Origin: Egaibacter sp046050465
GTDB lineage: Bacteria > Pseudomonadota > Gammaproteobacteria > Burkholderiales > Burkholderiaceae_C
Direction: 5' to 3'
DNA: 50,757 nt
Assembly (NCBI GenBank): GCA_046050465.1
Contig: JBJOPS010000066.1
Span: forward strand, 1 to 50,757
Each line of letters opens with the position of its first letter. Positions within the stretch are counted from its first letter, which is position 1. The notes under the pieces were generated by a model, which saw only the letters and a list, made by a program, of their open reading frames with translations, was not told the origin of the DNA and did no database searches. Shown here piece after piece: positions 1 to 8,192 of the stretch. Both the position numbers and the translations under genes were made by a program.

Positions 1-1974
1 CGGTCCACGACCACGGTCCAGGTGCGCCTCGATGGCCACACCCTGGGCCTCCATATCGGGGTTCGCCCGCAGGTCAAGCGCGGCGTCGGCAGTCAGCACG
101 ACCGCCTCGAGCAGCGCCTCGATGTTGGTGCCGAGCTTCGCCGAGATGTCGACGAACATCGTGTCGCCACCGAAGTCCTCGGCCACCAAGCCGTACTCGG
201 TGAGCTGCCCGCGGATCTTGGCAGGATCGGCACCTTCCTTGTCGATCTTGTTGACCGCCACCACGATCGGCACCTCGGCCGCCTTGGCGTGGTTGAGCGC
301 CTCGACCGTCTGAGGCATGACGCCATCGTCGGCCGCGACGACCAGGATCGCGATGTCGGTGGCCTGGGCACCGCGGGCACGCATGGCCGTGAAGGCCTCG
401 TGACCGGGTGTGTCGATGAAGGTGATGCGGCGATCGTTGCCGTCGACCTCGGTGTGGACCTGGTAGGCACCGATGTGCTGGGTGATGCCACCGGCTTCAC
501 CAGAAGCCACTTTGGCGCGGCGAATGTAGTCCAGCAAAGACGTTTTGCCGTGATCAACGTGGCCCATGACCGTAACGACGGGCGCACGCGGCAAGGACTC
601 GGCATCCTGTTGGGACACCTCGTCCACGGTGAAGGCTTCCGGATCGTCCAGCGAAGCCACGATGGCCTTGTGACCCATCTCTTCCACCAAAATCATGGCG
701 GTGTCCTGATCCAGCGGCTGGTTAATGGTGACCATCTGGCCCAGCTTCATCAGGTGCTTGATCACTTCTGATGCCTTGACGGCCATCTTGTGCGCCAGTT
801 CAGCCACGGTAATGGTCTCAGGCACATGCACTTCCATGACGCGGGCCTCCACCGGCGCCGCCTGGGTATGTTCCTCACGATCCCGATCATTGCTGCCACG
901 ACGTCCGCGCGGTCCGCCACGCCAGTTGCTGGCACGACCGGCTCCCGCGCCTGTGTCGCCACGGATTGGAATGGCCTTTTTCTTGGCGGGGTCCCCTGCC
1001 CAACTGCTGGACAATTTGGCAGACTTGACTTCCTTACCTGAGCCTGGAGCACCAGATCCTGGGGCACCTGCAGGACCGGATTTGGCGGGTTTTGCAGCGA
1101 TGGCTCCAGCGGCCGGCTTGTGCAACGTGCCTTTCATGCCCGCTTTGCCGTCTGCGCCAGCGGTCGGCTTGACCTCTTCAGGCTTCTTGACTACCGGCGC
1201 TTTTTTGGCCGGTGCGGACATCATCAACCGAATGGCTGCAGCTTCAGCCTCGGCTTTACGGCGGCGGTCACCCAGGTCAGCTGCACGGGCCACTTCTTCA
1301 TCTGCACGGGCCCTGGATTCAGCTGCAGCTTTTACCTTGGCATCTGCAGTTACTTTTTCAGCTTCAGCCTTCGCAGCCAGAGCGGCCGCAGGAGCAGCTT
1401 CACTGGAAATCGCAGAACTGGGAGCTGCGGCTTTTTCAGACTCCGCCAAAGCCTGGGCAGCCAGTTTTTCCGCAGCAAGCCGGACTTTTGTTTCCTGCTC
1501 TTCACGCTGGCGACGGCGCTCAACGAGCTCTTCTTCCTGGCGACGGATCAACTCTGCCTGGCGCCGGGCCTCTTCTTCACGACGCGCCAGTTCGGCGTTA
1601 TCAATTACAGAAACCGGTTCAGCCGCTACTTCGGGCGCATCGACCTCCGACTCAGACCCACCTTCCGAGGTCTCGTCACGACGAACGAACGTGCGTTTTT
1701 TCCGCACCTCCACCTGGATGGTGCGGGCCTTGCCGGTGGAGTCCGCCTGTTTGATTTCGGTGGTGGATTTCTTCACCAGCGTGATCTTTTTGCGTTCCAC
1801 CCCAGCAGTGCCATGACTGGTCTGCAGGTAATTCAGCAAGCTGTGTTTATCAGCATCAGACAGGGTGTCGGACGCAGTCGATTTGGCTACCCCGGCAGCT
1901 TTGAGCTGTTCAAGCAACGTATCGGTTGGTTTTTTGAGTTCGGTTGCAAACTCGGCGACGGTCGTACTGGACAT
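1..1974 (-). CDS. infB: Translation initiation factor IF-2 (3' end outside window)
   Basis: This GTPase delivers initiator fMet-tRNA to the 30S subunit and promotes subunit joining. The minus frame is open from the ATG at 1974 to the left window edge (658 codons), so the C-terminal part of a roughly 900-residue protein is missing. Seen in order: an IF2_N domain (about residues 1-55), a long charged Ala/Glu/Lys/Arg-rich linker, a basic Gly/Arg stretch, then the G domain with GHVDHGKT starting near residue 471, followed by DTPGHE and NKID. The start lies 24 nt after the nusA stop with an AAAGG upstream; an earlier ATG in that gap is out of frame. It is the third gene of rimP-nusA-infB, a conserved operon order. 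Confidence 0.98.
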   Translation of the reverse strand, partial: MSSTTVAEFATELKKPTDTLLEQLKAAGVAKSTASDTLSDADKHSLLNYLQTSHGTAGVERKKITLVKKSTTEIKQADSTGKARTIQVEVRKKRTFVRRDETSEGGSESEVDAPEVAAEPVSVIDNAELARREEEARRQAELIRRQEEELVERRRQREEQETKVRLAAEKLAAQALAESEKAAAPSSAISSEAAPAAALAAKAEAEKVTADAKVKAAAESRARADEEVARAADLGDRRRKAEAEAAAIRLMMSAPAKKAPVVKKPEEVKPTAGADGKAGMKGTLHKPAAGAIAAKPAKSGPAGAPGSGAPGSGKEVKSAKLSSSWAGDPAKKKAIPIRGDTGAGAGRASNWRGGPRGRRGSNDRDREEHTQAAPVEARVMEVHVPETITVAELAHKMAVKASEVIKHLMKLGQMVTINQPLDQDTAMILVEEMGHKAIVASLDDPEAFTVDEVSQQDAESLPRAPVVTVMGHVDHGKTSLLDYIRRAKVASGEAGGITQHIGAYQVHTEVDGNDRRITFIDTPGHEAFTAMRARGAQATDIAILVVAADDGVMPQTVEALNHAKAAEVPIVVAVNKIDKEGADPAKIRGQLTEYGLVAEDFGGDTMFVDISAKLGTNIEALLEAVVLTADAALDLRANPDMEAQGVAIEAHLDRGRGP

Positions 1975-1998
1975 TTGTTGTGTAACCTTTCATGACCA

Positions 1999-3495
1999 TT
2001 ACTCTTGAGAAGCGGCGTCATTGGCAAACCAATGCTCGCGCGCTTTCATGATCAGGGTCTTGGCTTCGTCCGCAGACTGGCCGGTGATTGCTGTAAGTTC
2101 GTCAACGGCCAAGTCAGCCAGATCGTCCCGGGTGTGCACGCCACTGTCGGCCAGCTTGCCAATCAGCTCAGGCGTAAGACCTTCCAGGTCACGCAGGTCC
2201 ATCGAGACATCCTCGACATTCTCTTCGTGTGCGATCTCCATGGTGAGCAAAGCATCTTTTGCGCGGATACGCAACTCGTTGACGGTATCTTCGTCAAAAC
2301 TGTCTATCTCCAGCATCTCTTCCAACGGGACATAGGCAATCTGCTCCAGACTGGTAAAGCCTTCAGCAATAAGCAAATCAGCGATTTCCTCATCTACATC
2401 CAGCTTTTCCATGAACAGCTTGCGGCCTGAATCAGTTTCGTTGGCCAGCTTCTGAGCAGATTCGGCTGCATCCATGATGTTGATTTTCCAGCCGGTCAAC
2501 TCGGAAGCCAGACGCACGTTCTGCCCGCCGCGCCCAATGGCAATGGCGAGATTTTCCTCATCCACCACCACATCCATGGCATGACGCTCTTCATCCACCA
2601 CGATTGACGACACGTTGGCGGGAGCCAGGGCTCCAATTACGAACTGCGCCGGGTCTTCGCTCCACAACACGATATCGACACGCTCGCCAGCCAGCTCATT
2701 GGTCACCCCGTTTACCCGGGTGCCACGCACGCCAACGCAGGTCCCAATGGGGTCTACACGTTTGTCATGCGAAAGAACGGCAATCTTGGCACGGGAGCCA
2801 GAGTCACGGGCGCAGGATTTGATCTCCAGCAAGCCCTGTTCGATCTCGGGCACTTCCTGACGGAACAGCTCGATCATGAACTCGGGCGCAGAGCGCGACA
2901 GGATGATCGGCGCGCCGCGCAGTGTCAGGTCCACTTCCATGATCATGGCGCGAACACGGTCGCCCGAGCGCAGGTTTTCTTTGGGGATCATCTCGCCACG
3001 TCGCAGGCGGCCTTCGACACGACCGCTTTCAACAATGATGTCGCCCTTGTCCATGCGCTTGACGGTGCCCACGAAAATCTTGTCGCCGCGCGACATGAAG
3101 TCGTTAAGCAGCATTTCGCGCTCGGCATCGCGAATTTTCTGCAAAATGACCTGCTTGGCCGCCATGGCGCCAATACGACCAATGGGCACGGACTCCACCG
3201 TTTCCTCAATGTACTCATCTACCTCGATATCGGGAATCTGCTCTTTGGCTTCAAACAGCAGGATTTCCTGTTCAGGCAGTTGCAGACCCGCCTCATCGGG
3301 CACCACGTGCCAGCGACGGAACGTCTCGTAAGTGCCGTTGTCACGATCCACCGCCACGCGAATATCCACTTCACCGGGGTAAAGCTTCTTCGTAGCCTGG
3401 GCCAGCGCCGCCTCAACAGCTCCAAACACCACATCACGCTCGACGCTTTTTTCGCGTGAAATGGCTTCCACCAACATCAACATTTCGCGATTCAT
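1999..3495 (-). CDS. nusA: Transcription termination/antitermination factor NusA
   Basis: NusA binds RNA polymerase and nascent RNA and modulates pausing, termination and antitermination. The 498-residue product is close to the E. coli length (495). It shows the NusA N-terminal domain (start MNREMLMLVEAISREK), an S1 domain near residues 130-200 (FVGTVKRMDKGDIIVE), KH domains (GVRGTRVNGVTNEL and AIGRGGQNVRLASELTG), and two C-terminal acidic helix-hairpin-helix repeats (LIAEGFTSLEQIA and LADSGVHTRDDLADL). A strong AGGAG ribosome site precedes the ATG. It lies between rimP and infB and is presumably cotranscribed with them. Confidence 0.98.
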   Translation of the reverse strand: MNREMLMLVEAISREKSVERDVVFGAVEAALAQATKKLYPGEVDIRVAVDRDNGTYETFRRWHVVPDEAGLQLPEQEILLFEAKEQIPDIEVDEYIEETVESVPIGRIGAMAAKQVILQKIRDAEREMLLNDFMSRGDKIFVGTVKRMDKGDIIVESGRVEGRLRRGEMIPKENLRSGDRVRAMIMEVDLTLRGAPIILSRSAPEFMIELFRQEVPEIEQGLLEIKSCARDSGSRAKIAVLSHDKRVDPIGTCVGVRGTRVNGVTNELAGERVDIVLWSEDPAQFVIGALAPANVSSIVVDEERHAMDVVVDEENLAIAIGRGGQNVRLASELTGWKINIMDAAESAQKLANETDSGRKLFMEKLDVDEEIADLLIAEGFTSLEQIAYVPLEEMLEIDSFDEDTVNELRIRAKDALLTMEIAHEENVEDVSMDLRDLEGLTPELIGKLADSGVHTRDDLADLAVDELTAITGQSADEAKTLIMKAREHWFANDAASQE

Positions 3496-3552
3496 GCCAT
3501 GCCTCTCCTGAACTCTCGATTCAACAAAAACTGATACCGACTAAAAAAATGC

Positions 3553-4152
3553 CTAATCTTTGGCGCCGCGCCCCTTGAAGCTCACAATCGGCGCCAACCG
3601 GGCTTCCCGCAACTCATCCAGCGAAAACCCCAAGGCCTGCACCGGCGCAGGTGGTCGCTTCTTGCTCACCCGCTGCCCTGGCTTGACTACGGGCTCGTCA
3701 CTCCAGACGATTTGCCATTGACCCGATACGGCCGCTCCGTCCTGCCCTTCCGCGCGGGCTACCCGCTCCAGCGTGCCGCGAAATTTCTTGCGGTTGACGC
3801 TCACCTGACCAGCCGCCGCAGCACCCATGGGCGCCTTCAACGTGACATCAATCACCTGGCCGGCAAACCGCTCAAAATCTTTCTCATGTCGTAACGGGCG
3901 ATCAATGCCAGGCGACGACACCTCGAGGCGCTTGTAATCAGCGCCATCAACCTCCAGCGCAAACTGCAGCTGTCGGGTCACCTTCTCACAATCTTCCACG
4001 GTAACGAACTGCTCACCTGCAGCAGCATCTACAGACGGCACCCACGGCAGATCAATCGTGATGCGCAACAGACCTCCTGCCGAGCGAACAACCTCCACGA
4101 GGTCATACCCCAGACCGGTTACCGTTTGCTCAACAATTTCCTGTAGCGCCAC
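3553..4152 (-). CDS. rimP: Ribosome maturation factor RimP
   Basis: RimP assists 30S subunit maturation. The 199-residue product has the typical N-terminal motif (VTGLGYDLVEVV), the central VSSPGIDRPL block and a C-terminal SH3-like domain ending in VSFKGRGAKD. It is somewhat longer than E. coli RimP (about 150) because of inserts around residues 105-165, including a Lys/Pro-rich KKRPPAPVQA piece. It is the first gene of the visible rimP-nusA-infB operon. The operon promoter should lie just upstream, around 4153-4180, between rimP and the terminator of the yej operon, but I cannot point to a convincing -35/-10 pair. Confidence 0.96.
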   Translation of the reverse strand: MALQEIVEQTVTGLGYDLVEVVRSAGGLLRITIDLPWVPSVDAAAGEQFVTVEDCEKVTRQLQFALEVDGADYKRLEVSSPGIDRPLRHEKDFERFAGQVIDVTLKAPMGAAAAGQVSVNRKKFRGTLERVARAEGQDGAAVSGQWQIVWSDEPVVKPGQRVSKKRPPAPVQALGFSLDELREARLAPIVSFKGRGAKD

Positions 4153-4183
4153 TTGAAATCAACCCACCCCAAAAACAATCGAC

Positions 4184-4216
4184 CAAAAAAAACGGGCGGT
4201 AGATACCCGCCCGTTT
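4184..4216 (-). terminator. Intrinsic terminator of the yejABEF operon
   Basis: On the minus strand a perfect 10-bp stem (AAACGGGCGG paired with CCGCCCGTTT, arms 4207-4216 and 4190-4199, loop 7 nt) runs directly into eight T residues (4184-4191). This is a textbook rho-independent terminator 58 nt after the yejF stop codon. It separates the yej transcript from the downstream rimP operon, which is transcribed in the same direction. Confidence 0.93.
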
Positions 4217-4273
4217 GGTCGTGAGCCGCAATTGTACTGCAAATTCGTGCTAAGTACCTTGATTTTTAACGGA

Positions 4274-5983
4274 TTATTCGGTGGCCTTCAGCAAAGTCCG
4301 GGTGTAGTCGTGTGTGGGCGCACCAAAGACCGTCGATATGGGCCCGGACTCCACAATTTCCCCGTCTTTCATGACGATCACATCGTGCGCCATGGCACAA
4401 ATCACGTCCACATCATGGGTGATGAGCAGGTAGCTCAAGCCCCGGTCACGCTGCAAACGTTGCAGCAGCTGCAAAACCTGTTTCTGGATGGTCACATCCA
4501 GTGCACTCGTGGGCTCATCCAGCACCAGCACCTGTGGCTGGACCACCAGCGCACGGGCAATGGCAATCCGCTGGCGCTGGCCACCCGAAAATTCGTGCGG
4601 ATAACGGGCCAGCAAACCCTGCAGCTGCGCTGGATCGATACCCACATCGGCCAGCGCGTCCAGCACTTTTTCCCGCCGCTGATTGGCCGACAACCCGGGG
4701 AAATGAACCAGAAGCCCTTCCCCGACGATTTCTTCAATGGTCAGCCGCGGGGACAGCGACGAGAACGGGTCCTGAAAAACCACCTGCAGTGTGCGACGAA
4801 TATCCTTGTCCTGCTGCGTATTGCGGCTCCAGGTCTTTTCCATGACCGTCAACTCGCCAGAAAAGGGCAGCAGACCCAGCACAGCCAGCGCCAGCGTGGA
4901 TTTGCCGGAGCCGGACTCGCCAATCACGCCCAGTGTCTGGCCCGGTTTCACCCGGCAGTTCACCTGCTTGAGCGCCGCGAACTGTCCTTTGCCAAACCAC
5001 CCGCGAAAGCCTGGCAGAGGCACGGGGTAATTAACGCTCAGGCTCTTGGCGTCTACCAAAGCTGCGGCAGACGTGGACGGCTGGGCTTGCACCACATCGC
5101 GCAGGGGTTTGCTGTCGATCAGCTTGACCGTGTAGGGGTGCCGGGGGTTGGCAAACACGGCAGCAGTGGAGCCCTGTTCCACGATCAACCCCTTTTCCAT
5201 CACCGCCACGCGATCAGCAAACTGGCGCACCAGATTCAGGTCGTGTGTGATCATCAGCACGGCCATCCCGTACTCTTTTTGCAGACTGGTCAGCAGGTCC
5301 AGTATCTGCCCGCGCACGGTCACGTCCAGCGCTGTCGTGGGTTCATCGGCCAGCAGCAGTTTGGGTTTGCAGGCGAGTGCCATGGCGATCATCGCCCGCT
5401 GGCGCTGCCCGCCAGACAGCTGGTGCGGGTACGAACGCGCTCGGCGTGCAGCCTCGGCAATACCGGTATCCGCTATCAATTTAATAGCTACTCGCGCACA
5501 TTCGACGGGGGCTAGACCCTGTTTTAACTGGATAATTTCGGCAATTTGGTCACCAATGGTAAACAAGGGGTTCAGGGCCGTCATCGGCTCCTGAAAGATC
5601 ATGGCAATGTCCCGCCCCCGGATGCCCCGCAGAGGCTGCTCGGGCATCGTCATCAAATCGACGGGCGCCTGGCCGCCATCCATCCGGGCACCTGCGAATC
5701 GGGCACTGCCGCTCAAGCTGGCGTTGGTCACCAAACGAAGCAGGCTGAGTGCCGTGACCGTTTTGCCGGAGCCTGATTCACCCACCAATGCCAGTTTTTC
5801 GCCCGGGGCAATGGAGAAATCGACCCCCTTGACGACTTCGTTGCCACCGAAAGACACGCGCAGCCCTTTCACATCCAGCAGCGGCGTGGGGGCAGCTGTT
5901 TCGCCGCCGGGCAGCCCCAGGGCGAAATGCGCCCCCTCGGGGGGCAGCGAGGACACATTCGTGCCGAGCGTGGGGGCACTCAT
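4274..5983 (-). CDS. yejF: Peptide/microcin C-type ABC importer, fused duplicated ATPase YejF
   Basis: This is the energising subunit of the YejABEF oligopeptide importer. The 569-residue protein has two complete ABC ATPase modules: Walker A GESGSGKT near residue 63 and GESGSGKS near 354, signatures LSGGQRQR and FSGGQRQR, and Walker B LLLADEPTTALD and VLVLDEPTSALD. ATGA overlap with yejE implies coupled translation. Two oddities: the first ~20 residues (MSAPTLGTNVSSLPPEGAHF) are encoded by a GC-rich dispersed repeat, and residues ~153-171 (core GLAPVECARVAIKLIA) are encoded by a family-1 dispersed repeat. From memory of E. coli YejF the internal segment keeps the normal spacing, so it looks like replacement rather than insertion. 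Confidence 0.95.
   Translation of the reverse strand: MSAPTLGTNVSSLPPEGAHFALGLPGGETAAPTPLLDVKGLRVSFGGNEVVKGVDFSIAPGEKLALVGESGSGKTVTALSLLRLVTNASLSGSARFAGARMDGGQAPVDLMTMPEQPLRGIRGRDIAMIFQEPMTALNPLFTIGDQIAEIIQLKQGLAPVECARVAIKLIADTGIAEAARRARSYPHQLSGGQRQRAMIAMALACKPKLLLADEPTTALDVTVRGQILDLLTSLQKEYGMAVLMITHDLNLVRQFADRVAVMEKGLIVEQGSTAAVFANPRHPYTVKLIDSKPLRDVVQAQPSTSAAALVDAKSLSVNYPVPLPGFRGWFGKGQFAALKQVNCRVKPGQTLGVIGESGSGKSTLALAVLGLLPFSGELTVMEKTWSRNTQQDKDIRRTLQVVFQDPFSSLSPRLTIEEIVGEGLLVHFPGLSANQRREKVLDALADVGIDPAQLQGLLARYPHEFSGGQRQRIAIARALVVQPQVLVLDEPTSALDVTIQKQVLQLLQRLQRDRGLSYLLITHDVDVICAMAHDVIVMKDGEIVESGPISTVFGAPTHDYTRTLLKATE
5471..5526 (+). repeat. Family-1 dispersed repeat inside yejF
   Basis: GCTAT(5472-5476)-7 nt-ATAGC(5484-5488) hairpin, then CTACTCGCGCACATTCGACG and GGGGCTAGA. 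Compared with the copy at 43148 there are about 37 matches in 45 positions without gaps. It lies wholly within the yejF reading frame, antisense to it. The CACGC of other copies is CGCGC here, which removes the TGA that the yejF frame would otherwise meet. Confidence 0.85.
5925..5982 (-). repeat. Family-2 GC-rich repeat at the yejE/yejF junction
   Basis: Minus-strand reading begins TGAGTGCCCCCACGCTCGGC, continues to CGCTGCCCCCCGAGGGGGCG and ends in CATTT. The first TGA is the yejE stop codon and the overlapping ATG is the yejF start, so the element is translated as the YejF N-terminus. GCCCCC/GGGGGC forms a hairpin. Confidence 0.75.
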
Positions 5984-7014
5984 ATCTCGGACTTTCTGGG
6001 GTCCAGCGCGTCGCGCAGGGCGTCACCCATGAACGTCAACAGCAGTAAGGTAATGACCAGTACGCCAAAGGTAGAGAGCGAAATCCACCAGGCGTCGATG
6101 TTGTTTTTGCCCTGAGACAGCAGTTCGCCCAGCGACGGTGTACCGGGCGGCACACCCAGACCCAGAAAGTCCAGCGAGGTGAGCGCCAGAATCGCGCCGC
6201 TCATGCGAAACGGCAAAAACGTGACCACCGGCGTCAGGCTGTTGGGCAGGATGTGCCGCGTGATGATGTGCCAGTTGCCCACGCCCAGCGCCCGCGCCGC
6301 CCGCACATAGTCGAGCTGGCGGTTGCGCAGGAATTCGGCCCGAACATAGTCCGACAGACCCATCCAGCCAAACAGGCTGAGCAGAATCAGCAGCAAGGCA
6401 ATGCTCGGTGCAAAAACAGCGCTGAAGATGATCAGCAGATAAAGCTCAGGCATGGAGCTCCAGATTTCAATGAACCGCTGGAAAGCCAGATCCGTCTTGC
6501 CACCGAAAAACCCCTGAACCGCGCCCGTGATGACGCCCAACAGCACACCGGTGAAGGTGAGCGCCAGCGCAAACAGCACGCTGACCCGAAAGCCGTAAAT
6601 CAGCTGCGCCAGCAGATCACGCCCGCGGTCATCGGTGCCGAACAGGTTGTCCCGCGTCGGGCGCGACGGATTGGGCTCTTTGGCGAAGTAGTTCGGCGTT
6701 TTCGGGCCGTAGGGGTTGGGTGCGAACAGCGCCCAGTTGCCGTCCTTGGCCAGTCGCTCGCGGATGAAGGGGTCGAGGTAATCCGTAGTAGTGTCAAAGT
6801 CGCCGCCAAAGGTCTTCTCCGAATAGTCTTTCACCATTGGGAAATAGGTTGTCCCCTCATAACGCACGATCATCGGCCGGTCATTGGAGATCAATTCGGC
6901 AAACAGGCTCAACACCACCAGCGCGCAGAAGATCACCAGGCTCCAGTACCCGAGCCGGTTGCGCCTGAACCGCTGCCAGGCCCGCTGCGAGGGAGACAAG
7001 GAAATAGCGCTCAT
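5980..7014 (-). CDS. yejE: ABC importer permease YejE
   Basis: Inner-membrane permease of the YejABEF importer (344 residues). It has an N-terminal cytoplasmic/TM segment (NRLGYWSLVIFCALVVLSLF), a periplasmic loop with the YejE-typical NPYGPKTPNYF region and FGTDDRGRDLLAQLIYG, and a binding-protein-dependent transport domain with the EAA-like loop ARALGVGNWHIITRHILPN near residue 240. The stop codon overlaps the yejF start (ATGA). A 141-bp gap containing a GC-rich dispersed repeat separates it from yejB, unusually loose for this operon. Confidence 0.96.
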   Translation of the reverse strand: MSAISLSPSQRAWQRFRRNRLGYWSLVIFCALVVLSLFAELISNDRPMIVRYEGTTYFPMVKDYSEKTFGGDFDTTTDYLDPFIRERLAKDGNWALFAPNPYGPKTPNYFAKEPNPSRPTRDNLFGTDDRGRDLLAQLIYGFRVSVLFALALTFTGVLLGVITGAVQGFFGGKTDLAFQRFIEIWSSMPELYLLIIFSAVFAPSIALLLILLSLFGWMGLSDYVRAEFLRNRQLDYVRAARALGVGNWHIITRHILPNSLTPVVTFLPFRMSGAILALTSLDFLGLGVPPGTPSLGELLSQGKNNIDAWWISLSTFGVLVITLLLLTFMGDALRDALDPRKSEI

Positions 7015-7096
7015 TCAGTTGGTCCACCGCGCATACTGCAGCGCATGAAACGATATAGACGGGGAACGCCGTGGAACCGGCTTTGCCGGACCACTG

Positions 7097-7158
7097 GCGT
7101 TGCCCCCTGCAAGGGGGTGGCGCAGCGACACGCAGTGCGCGCAGCCTGGGGGTGCTCA
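7097..7158 (-). repeat. Family-2 GC-rich repeat at the yejB/yejE junction
   Basis: Minus-strand reading begins TGAGCACCCCCAGGCTGCGC (TGA is the yejB stop codon at 7156-7158), continues through GTGTCGCTGCGCCACCCCC and ends with a CCCCC-TTGCA-GGGGG hairpin. Layout and core match the copies at 5925 and 45350. Confidence 0.7.
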
Positions 7159-8190
7159 ATCAAACCGTACACGCGGATCCACCCAGACATAAGACAAATC
7201 GGAAATCAGCTTGGTGACCAGGCCAATCAGCGTGAAGAAATACAGCGTGCCCATGACCACCGGGTAGTCACGGCGGATGACGCTCTCATAACTCAGCAGG
7301 CCCAGCCCATCGAGCGAAAACAGTGTCTCGATCAGCAGCGAACCGGTGAAAAACGCTCCGATGAACGCCGCCGGAAACCCGGTGATGATGGGAATCAGCG
7401 CGTTGCGGAACACGTGCTTCCACAACACCTGCTTTTCACCCAGACCCTTGGCCCGGGCGGTCACCACGTATTGCTTGCGGATTTCTTCCAGAAACGCGTT
7501 TTTGGTGAGCATGGCCGTGACGGCAAAGCTGCCCAGCACCATGGCTGTTACCGGCATGGCGATGTGCCAGATGTAGTCCACAATACGCGCCCCCCAGGTC
7601 AGTTCGTCCCAATTGCTGGAGGTCAAACCTCGCAGCGGGAACCATTGCAGCTGGCCACCAAAAATGACCAATAGCGCCACGCCCAGCACAAAACCGGGAA
7701 TCGCATAGCCCACCAGCACCAGCAAGGTCGTCACCAGATCAAAGCGCGACCCGGCGCGCACGGCCTTGGCAACACCCAGCGGCACGGCGACCAGATAACT
7801 GATGAAAAAAGTCCACAGCCCCAGGCTGATGGACACCGGCATCTTCTCCCAGATGAGTTCGGCTACGCTTTTGTTCTGGAAAAAGCTCTTGCCCAGATCA
7901 AACCGGGCAAATTGCCCCAGCATTTGCATGAAGCGCTCGGGCGCGGGCTTGTCAAAGCCATACAGGGCCTTGATCTGCTCCACGCGTTTGGGGTCTACCC
8001 CCTGGGAGCCACGGTACGACAGCCCCCCGCCCTCGCCGCCAGCCCCCGATCCGGTTTTCGCTTTGGCCTCCGCCATGTACTGCTCCACCGGGCCGCCAGG
8101 CACAAATTGCACGACGATGAAGGTGATCAGCAGCACCCCCAGTAGCGTGGGCACCATCAGCAACAGCCGTTTGAGAATATAGGTCAGCAT
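7156..8190 (-). CDS. yejB: ABC importer permease YejB
   Basis: Inner-membrane permease of the YejABEF importer. From the chosen ATG (MLTYILKRLL) it has 344 residues, with a first TM helix LLMVPTLLGVLLITFIVVQF, the motif FVPGGPVEQ, a Gly-rich loop (GSGAGGEGGGLSYRGSQG) and the EAA loop ARAKGLGEKQVLWKHVFRNA. The frame is open to a GTG at 8205, but that start would overlap yejA; the ATG at 8190 is 2 nt after the yejA stop and fits the usual YejB N-terminus. Its TGA stop coincides with the edge of a family-2 repeat. Confidence 0.95.
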   Translation of the reverse strand: MLTYILKRLLLMVPTLLGVLLITFIVVQFVPGGPVEQYMAEAKAKTGSGAGGEGGGLSYRGSQGVDPKRVEQIKALYGFDKPAPERFMQMLGQFARFDLGKSFFQNKSVAELIWEKMPVSISLGLWTFFISYLVAVPLGVAKAVRAGSRFDLVTTLLVLVGYAIPGFVLGVALLVIFGGQLQWFPLRGLTSSNWDELTWGARIVDYIWHIAMPVTAMVLGSFAVTAMLTKNAFLEEIRKQYVVTARAKGLGEKQVLWKHVFRNALIPIITGFPAAFIGAFFTGSLLIETLFSLDGLGLLSYESVIRRDYPVVMGTLYFFTLIGLVTKLISDLSYVWVDPRVRFD

Positions 8191-8192
8191 GA

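Noticed and set aside
93..605. Long alternative-frame ORF inside infB (170 codons)
   Set aside because: Arg/Ser/Pro-rich shadow of the real infB frame, which carries all GTPase motifs.
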